NCBI RefSeq assembly: GCF_003574315.2
Contig: NZ_AP025739.1
Location: 6,262,001-6,326,000 of the forward strand
Length of the DNA stretch: 64,000 nucleotides
Direction of reading: 5' to 3'
Origin: Capsulimonas corticalis
Lineage (GTDB): Bacteria > Armatimonadota > Armatimonadia > Armatimonadales > Capsulimonadaceae
In this document: positions 8,337-16,532 of the stretch, in pieces
Layout of the letters: each line of letters begins with the position of its first letter
Numbering within the stretch: position 1 is the stretch's first letter
Position numbers and translations under genes: made by a program
Notes under the pieces: model-generated
What the model saw: only the letters and a program-made list of their open reading frames with translations
Told to the model about the DNA's origin: nothing
Database searches by the model: none

Positions 8337-8821
8337 GAACTCTCCTTGGGAACGCCGTAACGCGTGTCAAATTCCTGCAAACGCCGGCGAACCATGAACG
8401 GGATCGGGGCGCGCAGGGCGAATGGGGAGGCGAAGTTGACTTTGAGGATCAAATCGTTGGTGGTCGCCATATGGCGAGCGTACGCGTCGCGGGCCTGAGC
8501 GCGGCGCGCTTCGTATTCCGGAGCGCCCTGGAGCGACGGCTCGGCCGCCTCCCATCGCGCAAGGCTGGCCAGCGCGGCGGCGCGGGACGCCTCGACTTCC
8601 TTCTCCAGAATCACCCACATCGGCAGCACCTTGTTGTGCCGGAGCAGCCGATTGACGGCGCCCATGCCCGGCGGCTCGAAGGGATTGACGCTCAAATCGA
8701 GGGGCTGGCCGCGCCCCGGAAGGTTGTCGAACAGTCCTTCCTCCATCGCATCCTGGATTTTACGCTCGGCGATACCGGCGGTCCAGTCAGGGTTGTCGGC
8801 GAGATCGTCAGCAGAAACCAT
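8324..8821 (-). CDS. DUF1992 (DnaJ-homologue subfamily C member 28-like) protein
   Basis: 165 residues. The family core is visible: ERKIQDAMEEGLFDNLPGRGQPLDL, then NRLLRHNKVLPMWVILEKEVE. This domain occurs in bacterial YhdN-like proteins and in the DNAJC28 protein; its biochemical role is not established. The ATG at 8821 has AAAGGAG six bases before it; longer in-frame starts lack one. It is the first gene of a pair with the membrane protein at 7791. A TATAAT on the minus strand at 8849-8844 is a candidate -10 box. Confidence 0.8.
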   Translation of the reverse strand: MVSADDLADNPDWTAGIAERKIQDAMEEGLFDNLPGRGQPLDLSVNPFEPPGMGAVNRLLRHNKVLPMWVILEKEVEASRAAALASLARWEAAEPSLQGAPEYEARRAQARDAYARHMATTNDLILKVNFASPFALRAPIPFMVRRRLQEFDTRYGVPKESSCPH

Positions 8822-8959
8822 ATCCTGCTCCTTTCTGACAATAATTATACCCGTAACCTTCTTCACGGCCCTACAAGCGACCATGGAACCTCTGGAGTGG
8901 GTATAACGTCTAAGAAGCAATAATCAAGATCTTTGATCCTATGGAAGGGTGTTAACAAT

Positions 8960-9799
8960 ATGAACAAGCAAGAACTGGAAATGCATGAATCGCGCCGGCG
9001 TTTCCTGCGGCGCGCCGCCTGGACGGGCGCAGGTCTGATAATCGCCCCCACGCTTCTGGTCCCCCAGCCCGCCGAAGCCGGCGGCCTATTTTCGCAGCCC
9101 AGCCCCGCCGACCAGAAGAAGGTTGGAGATCAGGCGGCGAAGGAAGTTTTGCAGAAGTACAAAGAGATCTTCGACGGACGCGCCAAGCACTTCGACGTGC
9201 TCGGCCAGCGCCTCGTCGCGGCCCTCTCGCCGGAGGAGCGCAAAACCTGGAACTATCGGTTCCACGTTCTGGACAGCAAGGAAGTGAACGCCTTCGCGCT
9301 GCCCGGCGGCGATATGTTTATGTTCACGGGCCTTTACGAGAAACTGAACACGGATGACGCCCTCGCGGCGGTCACGGGCCACGAAATGACCCACGTCCGC
9401 AAGCAGCACTGGGCGAAAGCGTACGCGAAAGCGCAGCAGCGTGACACCCTGCTGGCTCTGGGCCTGGCGATCTTCCACGCGGGACAGGGCGCGCAGACGA
9501 TCGCGCAGCTGGCGGACAGCGCCATCTCCAATAAGTTCTCACGCGGCGAAGAGGACGAAGCCGACGCCGGCGGCCTGCAAAACATGGTGGACGCCGGTTA
9601 CAACCCGCAGGGCATGATCCAGCTCTTCCAGGAACTGCAAAAAGTCAGCGGTAACGGCGGCTCCATCGGCGGCGACTTCCTCTCCGACCACCCACTGACA
9701 TCCGCGCGCATCGACCACACCAAACAGCGCATCGCCGCCCTCAAGCGCGAGAGCGACTTCCCAGCGCTCACGCCGCTGGATTATAATTCGCTGAAGTAA
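8960..9799 (+). CDS. Tat-exported M48 family zinc metallopeptidase
   Basis: 279 residues. The N-terminus has a twin-arginine signal (SRRRFLRRAAWTGAGLIIAP), so export in folded form to the periplasm is expected. The zinc site is HEMTH at 141-145, with the third ligand probably Glu198 in RGEEDEADAGG. Upstream NAFALPGGDMFMFTGLYEKL is the typical M48 beta-strand motif that guides the substrate. BepA/YggG-like members degrade misassembled outer-membrane proteins, and that role is plausible here. The ATG at 8960 is used, with a GAAGGG about ten bases upstream. An in-frame TTG at 8933 is unlikely. Confidence 0.9.
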   Translation: MNKQELEMHESRRRFLRRAAWTGAGLIIAPTLLVPQPAEAGGLFSQPSPADQKKVGDQAAKEVLQKYKEIFDGRAKHFDVLGQRLVAALSPEERKTWNYRFHVLDSKEVNAFALPGGDMFMFTGLYEKLNTDDALAAVTGHEMTHVRKQHWAKAYAKAQQRDTLLALGLAIFHAGQGAQTIAQLADSAISNKFSRGEEDEADAGGLQNMVDAGYNPQGMIQLFQELQKVSGNGGSIGGDFLSDHPLTSARIDHTKQRIAALKRESDFPALTPLDYNSLK

Positions 9800-9820
9800 G
9801 GCAAAGGCCCTCACCCCCGG

Positions 9821-9848
9821 CCCCCTCTCCCAAAGTTGGGAGAGGGGG
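9821..9848. repeat. Intergenic hairpin repeat (terminator-like)
   Basis: Perfect 13-bp inverted repeat CCCCCTCTCCCAA / TTGGGAGAGGGGG with a 2-nt spacer, preceded by CCCTCACCCCCGG. This kind of C/T-rich palindrome is a common dispersed intergenic repeat in high-G+C genomes. It lies between two convergent genes and may act as a terminator for both, although it lacks a T-run. Confidence 0.6.
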
Positions 9849-9867
9849 CGCCAGAGATTCGGCGTTT

Positions 9868-10512
9868 TCAGGTTTTCTTCTTCGTTTGGTAAGTTGTCGC
9901 CAATTCCACCATTTCATCTACCATCTGCTTCAAATAAGGACAGGCGGCGAGCGCCGGCTGCGGCTGAAGCTTCGGAAACAAATTCTTCCCATCCGTCACT
10001 TTATCGTAAGACCGATTCAGCTTGGATCGATAGATAGTTTCCAGTCTCTTCGCCGGCGGCTCATCGTTGTTCACGGTCTCGGGTCTGTTTCGCAGCGGCT
10101 TTAGGGCGTCGTGCGCTTTGGGCGGAAAGATGGCAGGATCGCTGAGCAGCCAAGCTTCCGTCTCGTGAACGGCGAAAAAGTGACGATATCGTGGATCGTT
10201 AACTTTCTCCTGCATGTGCTTGACGCCCCACGCATGACGATCTACAATGCTCTGTTTTTCCGCCGGATAGATCGTCGGACCGTATAGATCGATCAGAGAA
10301 ATGACGGCAACGATCTTTTCTCGATCCGGTCCATTCAGGTACAGCTTTGCGTGCTTCGCCACATCACGATGGATCGCGGCCCACCCATCAAAGCGCACGG
10401 TTTTGATTCCGACGGACTTGCCTTCCGGAAAATGCGCCTTCATGCATCGACCAAGGAAATCGCCTAAAATGGCTTCTTCCGTATATCCCTCCACGAATAC
10501 GATGAACTTCAT
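9868..10512 (-). CDS. DUF4276 family protein (TOPRIM-like), partner of an AAA ATPase
   Basis: 214 residues. The start FIVFVEGYTEEAILGDFL has the glutamate (Glu8) expected in the first motif of TOPRIM-like nucleases, ISLIDLYG carries Asp75, and HETEAWLLSD and NLFPKLQPQPALAACPYLK are conserved pieces of the DUF4276 family. The start ATG overlaps the stop of the ATPase as ATGA, so the two are made together. Paired ATPase plus TOPRIM-like effectors include known anti-phage systems (PARIS, AbiL, Gabija/OLD types); a nuclease or toxin role here is inferred, and I have not matched it to a named system. Confidence 0.75.
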   Translation of the reverse strand: MKFIVFVEGYTEEAILGDFLGRCMKAHFPEGKSVGIKTVRFDGWAAIHRDVAKHAKLYLNGPDREKIVAVISLIDLYGPTIYPAEKQSIVDRHAWGVKHMQEKVNDPRYRHFFAVHETEAWLLSDPAIFPPKAHDALKPLRNRPETVNNDEPPAKRLETIYRSKLNRSYDKVTDGKNLFPKLQPQPALAACPYLKQMVDEMVELATTYQTKKKT

Positions 10513-11768
10513 TCGGCGTCCTCGCCGACCGACTCTCGCTCATGGCTTCCAGCTTCTTCCTCTTCCTCCAACGCATCCTGCGCCATATTTTCCAGCTCGC
10601 CGGAACCGAACAAGGCCCCCAGAGAATATTCGCGAAGCCAGTACGCCAGCTTCTCGCCATCCAGTGTGACAAGCTTTGTCTCGCCATCTTTCAACTGCGC
10701 CACCGTTGTCGTGGGATTGTACTCACTAAATGCATCCAGAAACTGCACCGAATGCGTCGTAAGCACAACTTGCGTTCGCTGCGCGGCGTTCGCGGCGTAC
10801 TCCGCGATAATGGGAAGCATGGATGGATGCAGGCCAGTCTCCGGTTCGTCGATACAAATAAGCGACGGCAGTTTTGGAAGCGAAAGGGCTGTGATAAGAA
10901 ATAGAAATCGTAAAGTCCCGTCGGATAATACGGCTGCGGGCTGTGGCCTGCTTAGCGACTTCCAGCGTAAACTTAATTCTACGCGCTGAGTACCAGCAGG
11001 TGGAAATGCAAGACCTCGGTAATCGTCGCCAAAGGCGGCAGTCATCGCACGGTCAATATTCTCCTGAAAGGCTAAGTCGCTCTCATAGACGGTATGAAGT
11101 ACAGAGGTAAGATTCTGCCCATCGGGATCTAAACGCTCTTCGAACCTAGAAACTACAGGCTGACGAACTGGAGCAAGCTGATCAAGTCGCAGTTCCGGAT
11201 AAATTTCGTAATTGTTTAAATTCTGAGCAACACGATCAATCAGAATGGATATTTTTGGAAATGCTCTGACACGAGAAAGCAGTGTCTCAGATGATGAGAG
11301 TATTTCGCCGCCTTGAAGTTCTACTTTTTCATCATCATCATCACTGTAAAAAGCATCAGTAGACCTCCGATGAAGTATCCTGGGGACAGTCCAATCATCT
11401 TCGTGATTGGAAGGCAATATATGGGCGATTGCTTCGTCAAAAATAGTATATGCGTTTGATTTTCCGATTCTTTTTAATTCCAGAGAATAAGAAATAGTAG
11501 CTTTCAGTTCATTACTGTCTTCAGAAAGAGAAATAATAATAGCCAGATCTCTGTCTTGACCGTCCCACAAAATTGACAGCATTCCCCCAGAGTTCTGAAT
11601 TATATCCTCCATCATACCCCACACCGAAGTTTGGATTAATTCCAACAGCCTCAAGATGTTAGATTTACCAGATGCGTTAGGGCCAATGATGATATTTAGA
11701 TTCCCAGGCTTCCACAAAACATTTCTTAAAGTCCGATAGCCTTTTATCTCTAACTGTACGATTTGCAC
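10509..11768 (-). CDS. OLD/RecF-like AAA ATPase (AAA_15/AAA_21)
   Basis: 419 residues. Walker A GPNASGKSN at 29-37, ABC-type signature LSDGTLRFL near 279, Walker B LICIDEPETGLHP near 302 and a switch histidine in VLTTHSVQF are in the order seen in SMC-like ATPases of the OLD family. There is no TOPRIM domain of its own; that part is supplied by the DUF4276 gene behind it. The C-terminus ends in a very acidic tail (EEEEEAGSHERE). The start is GTG at 11768 behind AGGGTG. Its 5' half is clearly richer in A+T than the neighbours, which fits horizontal transfer. Sensor/effector pairing as in defence systems is likely. Confidence 0.85.
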   Translation of the reverse strand: MQIVQLEIKGYRTLRNVLWKPGNLNIIIGPNASGKSNILRLLELIQTSVWGMMEDIIQNSGGMLSILWDGQDRDLAIIISLSEDSNELKATISYSLELKRIGKSNAYTIFDEAIAHILPSNHEDDWTVPRILHRRSTDAFYSDDDDEKVELQGGEILSSSETLLSRVRAFPKISILIDRVAQNLNNYEIYPELRLDQLAPVRQPVVSRFEERLDPDGQNLTSVLHTVYESDLAFQENIDRAMTAAFGDDYRGLAFPPAGTQRVELSLRWKSLSRPQPAAVLSDGTLRFLFLITALSLPKLPSLICIDEPETGLHPSMLPIIAEYAANAAQRTQVVLTTHSVQFLDAFSEYNPTTTVAQLKDGETKLVTLDGEKLAYWLREYSLGALFGSGELENMAQDALEEEEEAGSHERESVGEDAE

Positions 11769-11832
11769 AATATCACCCTCTACAAAAAATAAATCAATAT
11801 GTAAGCATCCAGTCGCACATCATCAAACCCGA

Positions 11833-13080
11833 TCAATCCAAGCTCACTCGCACTTTGCCTCCGCGTTTCCTCTCTTCGATCGCCTCGTCGTAGATATCGG
11901 TCAGTTTGAGGGCGATTTTGCGCCAGTCGTGGTGTTCTTCGACGTAACGGCGGGCGTTGCGGCCGAGGCGGTCGGCTTCTTCGGGGTGTTTGAGGAGGTG
12001 GATGATTTGGGTGGCGAAGGCGAGCGGGGTGTCGGCAAGGCAGATGCTTTCGCCGACGGCGGCGGGGCTGAGCGCTCGGCAGGCGGCGGGGGTGGCGACG
12101 AGAGCTTTGCCCATCGCCATGAGTTGGAGCACGCGGCTTCGGCTGGGGCCGGGCGCGCGGAGCGGGCAGACGGCGAGCGCGGCGTGGGCGAAGAATGGGC
12201 GGGCGTCGGCGACTCGGCCGGTGGCGTGGACGCCGCTGTGCGGATTGCTCGCCAGGTCCATCAGCTCCGGCGCGGGATTGCTTCCCACGAAGGTAATCGT
12301 CGCGGAGGGATAGGCGTTGCGAATGCCGGGAAAGATTTCGCCGCAGAAGTACTGCGCCGCGTCGCGATTGGCTTCGTTATCCATTTGGCCGGAAAACACC
12401 AATTTGCCAAGCTGGACCGGGATTTCAGGCTGCGGCTGAAAGTAGGAAAGATCGACACCGTTGTGGATCACATCGAGTTTCAGCGATGCGCCGTGCGGGA
12501 GCGCAAGGGAATCCAGGCGGTTCGCGGCGTAGTCGGTCGCGGCGATCACCCGGTCGCATTCGGCGGCGACGCGCGGTTCGTAAATCTCCATCTTTCGCAG
12601 CTCGCGACGCGCGACGGCGCCGTCAAGGGCGTTGACGCTGTTTTGCGCGTGCCGGGCCTGAATGTCCGTGCGGCAATCGACCGCATCAAAGACAACGGGG
12701 AGCGCGTGCTTGAGCGCGCCGGCGGCGTGGGCCATCCGGAGACTTTCGAGGTGGGCGACATCGAACTTCCCGCACGCCAGGACGTGGCGCAGGGTGTTGA
12801 GGAATGGGGGAGAGTAGCTGGAAGCGACCCAGAGCGGAACAGGCGAGTTCAGCAGGCGGGCGGTCTGGAGCAAAGCGCCGCCCCGCGACATCGGGACGAC
12901 GTGTACGGCCTCACAAATCTCCTCCAAAAGAGCCTTGGCGGAGTAATCCGCGTCCGTTCCCTCCACCCCCAGCGCGACGACGGTGATCTGGTGCCCCAGA
13001 CGCGATAAGTTATCGACAATCTGATAGGCGCGAAACCGCGAAGGCGATGGGACGTAGGGAGCTGCAAAAAGAATGCGCAT
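11833..13080 (-). CDS. Family GT4-type glycosyltransferase
   Basis: 415 residues. N-terminal donor/acceptor domain RILFAAPYVPSPSRFRAYQIVDNLSRLGH and C-terminal GT-B domain with LVFSGQMDNEANRDAAQYF, ITFVGSNPAPEL and the nucleotide-sugar-binding SRSRVLQLMAMGKALVATPAACR. It resembles the sugar transferases associated with exopolysaccharide (EpsH/PEP-CTERM) clusters, but no other polysaccharide genes are adjacent. The ATG at 13080 has no clear ribosome-binding site; an AGGAGG sits about 35 nt upstream with no in-frame start near it. A TACAAT about 50 nt upstream may be the -10 box. Confidence 0.82.
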   Translation of the reverse strand: MRILFAAPYVPSPSRFRAYQIVDNLSRLGHQITVVALGVEGTDADYSAKALLEEICEAVHVVPMSRGGALLQTARLLNSPVPLWVASSYSPPFLNTLRHVLACGKFDVAHLESLRMAHAAGALKHALPVVFDAVDCRTDIQARHAQNSVNALDGAVARRELRKMEIYEPRVAAECDRVIAATDYAANRLDSLALPHGASLKLDVIHNGVDLSYFQPQPEIPVQLGKLVFSGQMDNEANRDAAQYFCGEIFPGIRNAYPSATITFVGSNPAPELMDLASNPHSGVHATGRVADARPFFAHAALAVCPLRAPGPSRSRVLQLMAMGKALVATPAACRALSPAAVGESICLADTPLAFATQIIHLLKHPEEADRLGRNARRYVEEHHDWRKIALKLTDIYDEAIEERKRGGKVRVSLD

Positions 13081-13255
13081 GGCGCTCAGCGGGAATCCGG
13101 ACTTCTGACCGGACCCTCCTGATGACCATTGTACCACGCCTCGGGAAAATTCGCACGGGAGCAAAAGCGGGTAAACAGTGGAAGCCCCATCTGCTTACCG
13201 GCTTTTGTTCGCAGCGGTCCAACCCAGGCGCATCATTTTTGGCGAAGGCTCACGT

Positions 13256-13468
13256 TTAATTGGGGAGCTCAGTCACAACGCGCGTGGCGTGATTTCCCTT
13301 GGGACCCTGCTCCAGCTCGAACGCGACTTCCTGACCCTCGCGCAGGGTCTTATATCCATCGATCTCAATGACCGAAAAATGCACAAAGACATCTTGCTGT
13401 CCTTGCTCAAGCGCGATAAAACCGTATCCGTGAGTATTGTTGAACCACTTGACTTTACCCGTCAACAT
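13256..13468 (-). CDS. Cold-shock domain protein (CspA family)
   Basis: 70 residues, the usual size. RNA-binding motifs are GYGFIAL (RNP1) and VFVHFSVI (RNP2), preceded by GKVKWFNNTHG. CspA-like proteins melt RNA secondary structure and bind single-stranded nucleic acid. The ATG at 13468 has a near-perfect AGGAGGTG five bases upstream. It diverges from rpsT; the 205-bp gap between them probably contains a structured cold-shock leader, though I could not identify a specific box. Confidence 0.95.
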   Translation of the reverse strand: MLTGKVKWFNNTHGYGFIALEQGQQDVFVHFSVIEIDGYKTLREGQEVAFELEQGPKGNHATRVVTELPN

Positions 13469-13589
13469 TGATGCACCTCCTGAGGTCGGATCTCGAGAAT
13501 AAAACGAACGCATTCTCCATAGATGCATAAAGCGTGCCAACGCGTGAATTCCTATGCTCGCCCCACAAAAAATTAATTCTTCACAGAGG

Positions 13590-13619
13590 TTGCGCCGAGC
13601 ATGGCCTGCATGGTATACT
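13590..13619 (+). promoter_or_regulatory. Likely rpsT promoter
   Basis: TTGCGC (13590-13595) and TATACT (13614-13619) with an 18-bp spacer and an extended TGG before the -10 box. Transcription would start near 13626, about 48 nt before the rpsT start codon. Confidence 0.55.
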
Positions 13620-13673
13620 ATTGAGCATTCGATTTTTCGCGCGTTCACAATCTCTGCAGGAGTTTCGTCGGCA

Positions 13674-13958
13674 ATGCCAAACATTAAATCAGTCATCAAG
13701 GACGTCAAGCGTTCCCGCCAGCGCCAGCTGCGCAACCAGGCCGCTAAGTCACAGATCAAGACCTTCGTCAAGAAGGCCCGCACCGTGATCGCGGACACCA
13801 CCGCCGATCAGGCGACGGTGACCACCACCGTCTCCAAGACGGTCAGCGTGATCGACAAGGCGTGGAAGCGCGGGATCATTCACAAGAACGCGGCCAACCG
13901 CCGCAAGTCGCGCCTTCAGAAGCGGGTCAACGCCGCCAAGGCCGCCGCGACCGCCTAA
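13674..13958 (+). CDS. rpsT: 30S ribosomal protein S20
   Basis: 94 residues, basic and helical, with the S20 pattern MPNIKSVIKDVKRSRQRQLR at the start and KGIIHKNxAxRRKSRL-like sequence (KRGIIHKNAANRRKSRL) near the end. S20 binds the 5' domain of 16S rRNA early in assembly. The ATG at 13674 has GCAGGAG about 11 bases upstream. It is followed by a strong terminator. holA lies nearby, a frequent neighbour of rpsT, although here on the other strand. Confidence 0.95.
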   Translation: MPNIKSVIKDVKRSRQRQLRNQAAKSQIKTFVKKARTVIADTTADQATVTTTVSKTVSVIDKAWKRGIIHKNAANRRKSRLQKRVNAAKAAATA

Positions 13959-13983
13959 GTTTTCCGGCGATCCACACAAACGT

Positions 13984-14025
13984 AAAAAGCCTCCCTTCGC
14001 TCAGTCGCGAAGGGAGGCTTTTTTT
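13984..14025. terminator. Bidirectional intrinsic terminator after rpsT
   Basis: 12-bp stem GCCTCCCTTCGC with GCGAAGGGAGGC (13989-14000 / 14007-14018), preceded by five A and followed by seven T. It ends rpsT and, in the other direction, the WD40 gene whose stop is at 14050. Confidence 0.92.
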
Positions 14026-14049
14026 GTGCGCGACGGCCCTCGTCCGTAT

Positions 14050-15210
14050 TTACTTCAAAGTCCAGAGAAGCACGGTTCCGTCCTGGGCGCCGCCGGCCAG
14101 CAGACGCCCGTCGTTGGAGAAGGCGAGAGTCAGGCTGGATGGGGCGCTGTCGCACGTGAGCTTGTGCAAAAACCGGCCGGTGCGGGCGTCGCGGACGGCG
14201 ATGGATTTTCGGTCGTCGCCGGTGCAGGCGAGCAGCTTTCCATTGGGCGAAATCGCCCATCCTCCCATCGGGACGCGATAACTGTTTTGCGCAACGCCGC
14301 TTTTGCCGTTCCACAAGCGCACATGCAGGACATACGATTTTCCGGCGGCTTCCGAGTGCAGGCTCGCCACGGACGCGCCGCCGTCCACCAGCGCCGCGCC
14401 GACGAGGCCGGTGGTGGGGCGAGTCCAGCGATGCGCCTGTAAGTACTTATCCCACAGATCCAGAGCGCCGTTTTCATCGGTTCCCAGTCCCCTCGTCGCG
14501 ACCAGGCACTCCGCTCCGTCGGGAGCGAACTGCACGGAGACGACCGAGCGGTGCGGATGCGCCAGCGTCTGCATCGAAGCGCCGGTGTGGACATTCCAGA
14601 GCCGCGCTTCGCCCGGAAACTGGCTGCCGGCCAGGTCGCCGCCGCCAGTGGCGAGCACCTCCCCGCTCGGCGCGAACGCCAGGCACACCCCGCCGGCGGA
14701 GTGCGGCGGCGCCAGGGTGCGCAGCGGCATGCCCGTCGTGGCGCTCCACACGGTCACATGCGACTGCACGGTGGACGCCGCAAGCGTATCTCCAACGGGC
14801 GAATAGGCGATCGCGCAGATCGGCGATGTGTAGGGAACGGTATAGACGAGATGTCCCGTCGAAATGTCCCAAACGCGCACCTCGCCCGGCGATGTCAGCG
14901 ACAGTCCGCTCCCGCTTCCCGCCGCGAGACGAGTCCCGTTCGCGGAAAATGTGAGCGCGCCCGCGACGGGGCAGCCGCAGACGCCGACAAGCCGCGCCGG
15001 GATGCTTGGCGCGGGCTTCCGGACATATCTGCGCGCATGGAATCGAGGGCGCGGCCGCAGGTAAAGCGGCCGGACGTGGGGCCGAATATGGGGCCGCCGC
15101 ACGGGCGCTCTTTCTCCCACTGGCGCCGCGAGCGCCGAGGGCGGCGGCGCGATTATCAGAGCCGCGAGGGCGGCGGCGCAGCGAAGAGCAGGCGAGACGG
15201 AATGGGTCAT
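14050..15210 (-). CDS. Exported WD40-repeat protein
   Basis: 386 residues. A signal peptide or hydrophobic leader (CAAALAALIIAPPPSALAA) is followed by a basic, proline-rich linker with HIRPHVRPLYLRPRPRFHARR, then WD40 blades: GEVRVWDISTG, SHVTVWSATTG, GEARLWNVHTG, ALDLWDKY, HVRLWNGKSG, SIAVRDARTG and DGTVLLWTLK. About seven blades suggest a single beta-propeller that acts as a protein-binding platform in the periplasm. The ATG at 15210 has AAGGA seven bases upstream. The partner is unknown; it lies downstream of holA with a 31-bp gap. Confidence 0.8.
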   Translation of the reverse strand: MTHSVSPALRCAAALAALIIAPPPSALAAPVGERAPVRRPHIRPHVRPLYLRPRPRFHARRYVRKPAPSIPARLVGVCGCPVAGALTFSANGTRLAAGSGSGLSLTSPGEVRVWDISTGHLVYTVPYTSPICAIAYSPVGDTLAASTVQSHVTVWSATTGMPLRTLAPPHSAGGVCLAFAPSGEVLATGGGDLAGSQFPGEARLWNVHTGASMQTLAHPHRSVVSVQFAPDGAECLVATRGLGTDENGALDLWDKYLQAHRWTRPTTGLVGAALVDGGASVASLHSEAAGKSYVLHVRLWNGKSGVAQNSYRVPMGGWAISPNGKLLACTGDDRKSIAVRDARTGRFLHKLTCDSAPSSLTLAFSNDGRLLAGGAQDGTVLLWTLK

Positions 15211-15241
15211 GGAGATGTCCTTATGGTGAGGGCCGCTCTTA

Positions 15242-16417
15242 CTACCCACGGCAAAGCGAAACGACTAATAATTGCAGATTTGCGGCGTGATTATCGCCGG
15301 CGGGAGCGGTGGCTCCCAGCGCTTCGATCGGAGTTCCCCCCTTCATCGCCATATCGCTGGCGAGCACGCGCGCGAGGGCGTGGCGCAGGGCGTCGTACGA
15401 CCAGCGGCGGGCCTGCTCCTGAAGGCTGCGCAGCAGGTATGCCTGGCGCATCGCCAAACCGATCACCTCGCCGGAGAGCACGGCTTGCAGTTCGTCCGGC
15501 AGCGGGCCTTTCACGGCGCCGGTGATGCGCTTTTCCGCGAGGTACTTCGCGCCCCAGAGCATGCGCAGATGGCGGGCCAGCATCACGAAGGTGCGCGCGG
15601 CGATGGCGTCGGGCTTGTCGCCGTGGCGCAGCATCTCCTCCACCTGGCGCAGCGCGCGGGGGGCGTCCTTGTTCCCCACGGCGTCCAGCAGCGCGAAGAT
15701 ATTTTCTTCTGCGCCGCGCGTGCCGATCGCCAGGGCGTCATCGCGGGTGACCTGGGACCGGTCGCCCACAAAAGCGGCAGCCTTGTCCAGCTCGTTGTGC
15801 AGCACGTGGAGGTCGCCCCCCTTGCCCGCCCCGCCCCGGTCGGACGCCGCCGAGACGGCGCGCTGCACGATCACTTCCAGCGCGGCCGGCTCCGCCGTTT
15901 TCCCCAGCGTTTTCAAATACGACGCCGCGCGGGATTTCAAATCGGCGGCGAGCGGCGCATCGCACACCACGACCGCGCCGGCCTTCGCGACGGCGTTTTG
16001 CAGCTTGGTCGAGACCGCCGAACGCCCTTTGATCTTCCCCGCCTCATACTCCGGCGCGCCCGCGATCAGGACAAGGCAGGACAGCGAACCCAGTTTCCCC
16101 AGTCCCGCCGCCAGATCGTCTTGATCTTCTTTGGAAAGACGCTGAATATTGGTGACGACGACGACCCTTCGTTCCGAGAACATGGGAACGCCGCCCGCCG
16201 ACGCCAGGATTTGCATCGCCGCCAGGTCCTCGGACCCGGCCGAGCCGACATCGCGCGCCTCGCGGTCAAAGTCCGCCGCGCTGGGATCGAGAAGAGGATC
16301 GGTGAGACGCGCGAGGCCCTCGCGCTTCAATGCATCGTCGCTGCCGGTAAATAAGTACACACGCTCCGCCGGCTGAGGAAAGCCTTTGGCGCCGAGTTTC
16401 GAATAATCAATTTCCAC
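15242..16417 (-). CDS. holA: DNA polymerase III, delta subunit
   Basis: 391 residues. The order of elements fits HolA: RVYLFTGSDDALKREGLARL at the N-terminus, VVVVTNIQRLSKEDQDDLAAGL in the degenerate AAA+ core, FALLDAVGNKDAPRALRQVEEM in the C-terminal domain and MLARHLRMLWGAKYL. Delta opens the sliding clamp as part of the clamp loader. The start is a GTG at 16417. On the minus strand TAAACT ends six bases before the GTG, so the transcript could be leaderless; no ribosome-binding site is evident. Residues about 200-215 are a glycine-rich insert (SDRGGAGKGGD). Confidence 0.88.
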   Translation of the reverse strand: MEIDYSKLGAKGFPQPAERVYLFTGSDDALKREGLARLTDPLLDPSAADFDREARDVGSAGSEDLAAMQILASAGGVPMFSERRVVVVTNIQRLSKEDQDDLAAGLGKLGSLSCLVLIAGAPEYEAGKIKGRSAVSTKLQNAVAKAGAVVVCDAPLAADLKSRAASYLKTLGKTAEPAALEVIVQRAVSAASDRGGAGKGGDLHVLHNELDKAAAFVGDRSQVTRDDALAIGTRGAEENIFALLDAVGNKDAPRALRQVEEMLRHGDKPDAIAARTFVMLARHLRMLWGAKYLAEKRITGAVKGPLPDELQAVLSGEVIGLAMRQAYLLRSLQEQARRWSYDALRHALARVLASDMAMKGGTPIEALGATAPAGDNHAANLQLLVVSLCRG

Positions 16418-16477
16418 GCAAAGAGTTTACCTGATCGGAACGCGAGTTGAAGAAATCACGAAGGGAGAATCGCGGGC

Positions 16478-16506
16478 TTGACAAAGTCAAAGCAGCGCGA
16501 TAAAAT
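16478..16506 (+). promoter_or_regulatory. Promoter of the TrmB-like/dehydrogenase operon
   Basis: TTGACA (16478-16483), 17 bp, TAAAAT (16501-16506): near-consensus. Start of transcription is expected around 16513, leaving a short leader with AGGGGTG before the ATG at 16533. Confidence 0.8.
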
Positions 16507-16532
16507 GTCACCACTGATCAGGGGTGTCAATT

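Noticed and set aside
11929-13008. 359-residue plus-strand frame across the glycosyltransferase gene
   Set aside because: Low-complexity Gly/Ala/Val composition caused by third-position G+C bias; no domain.
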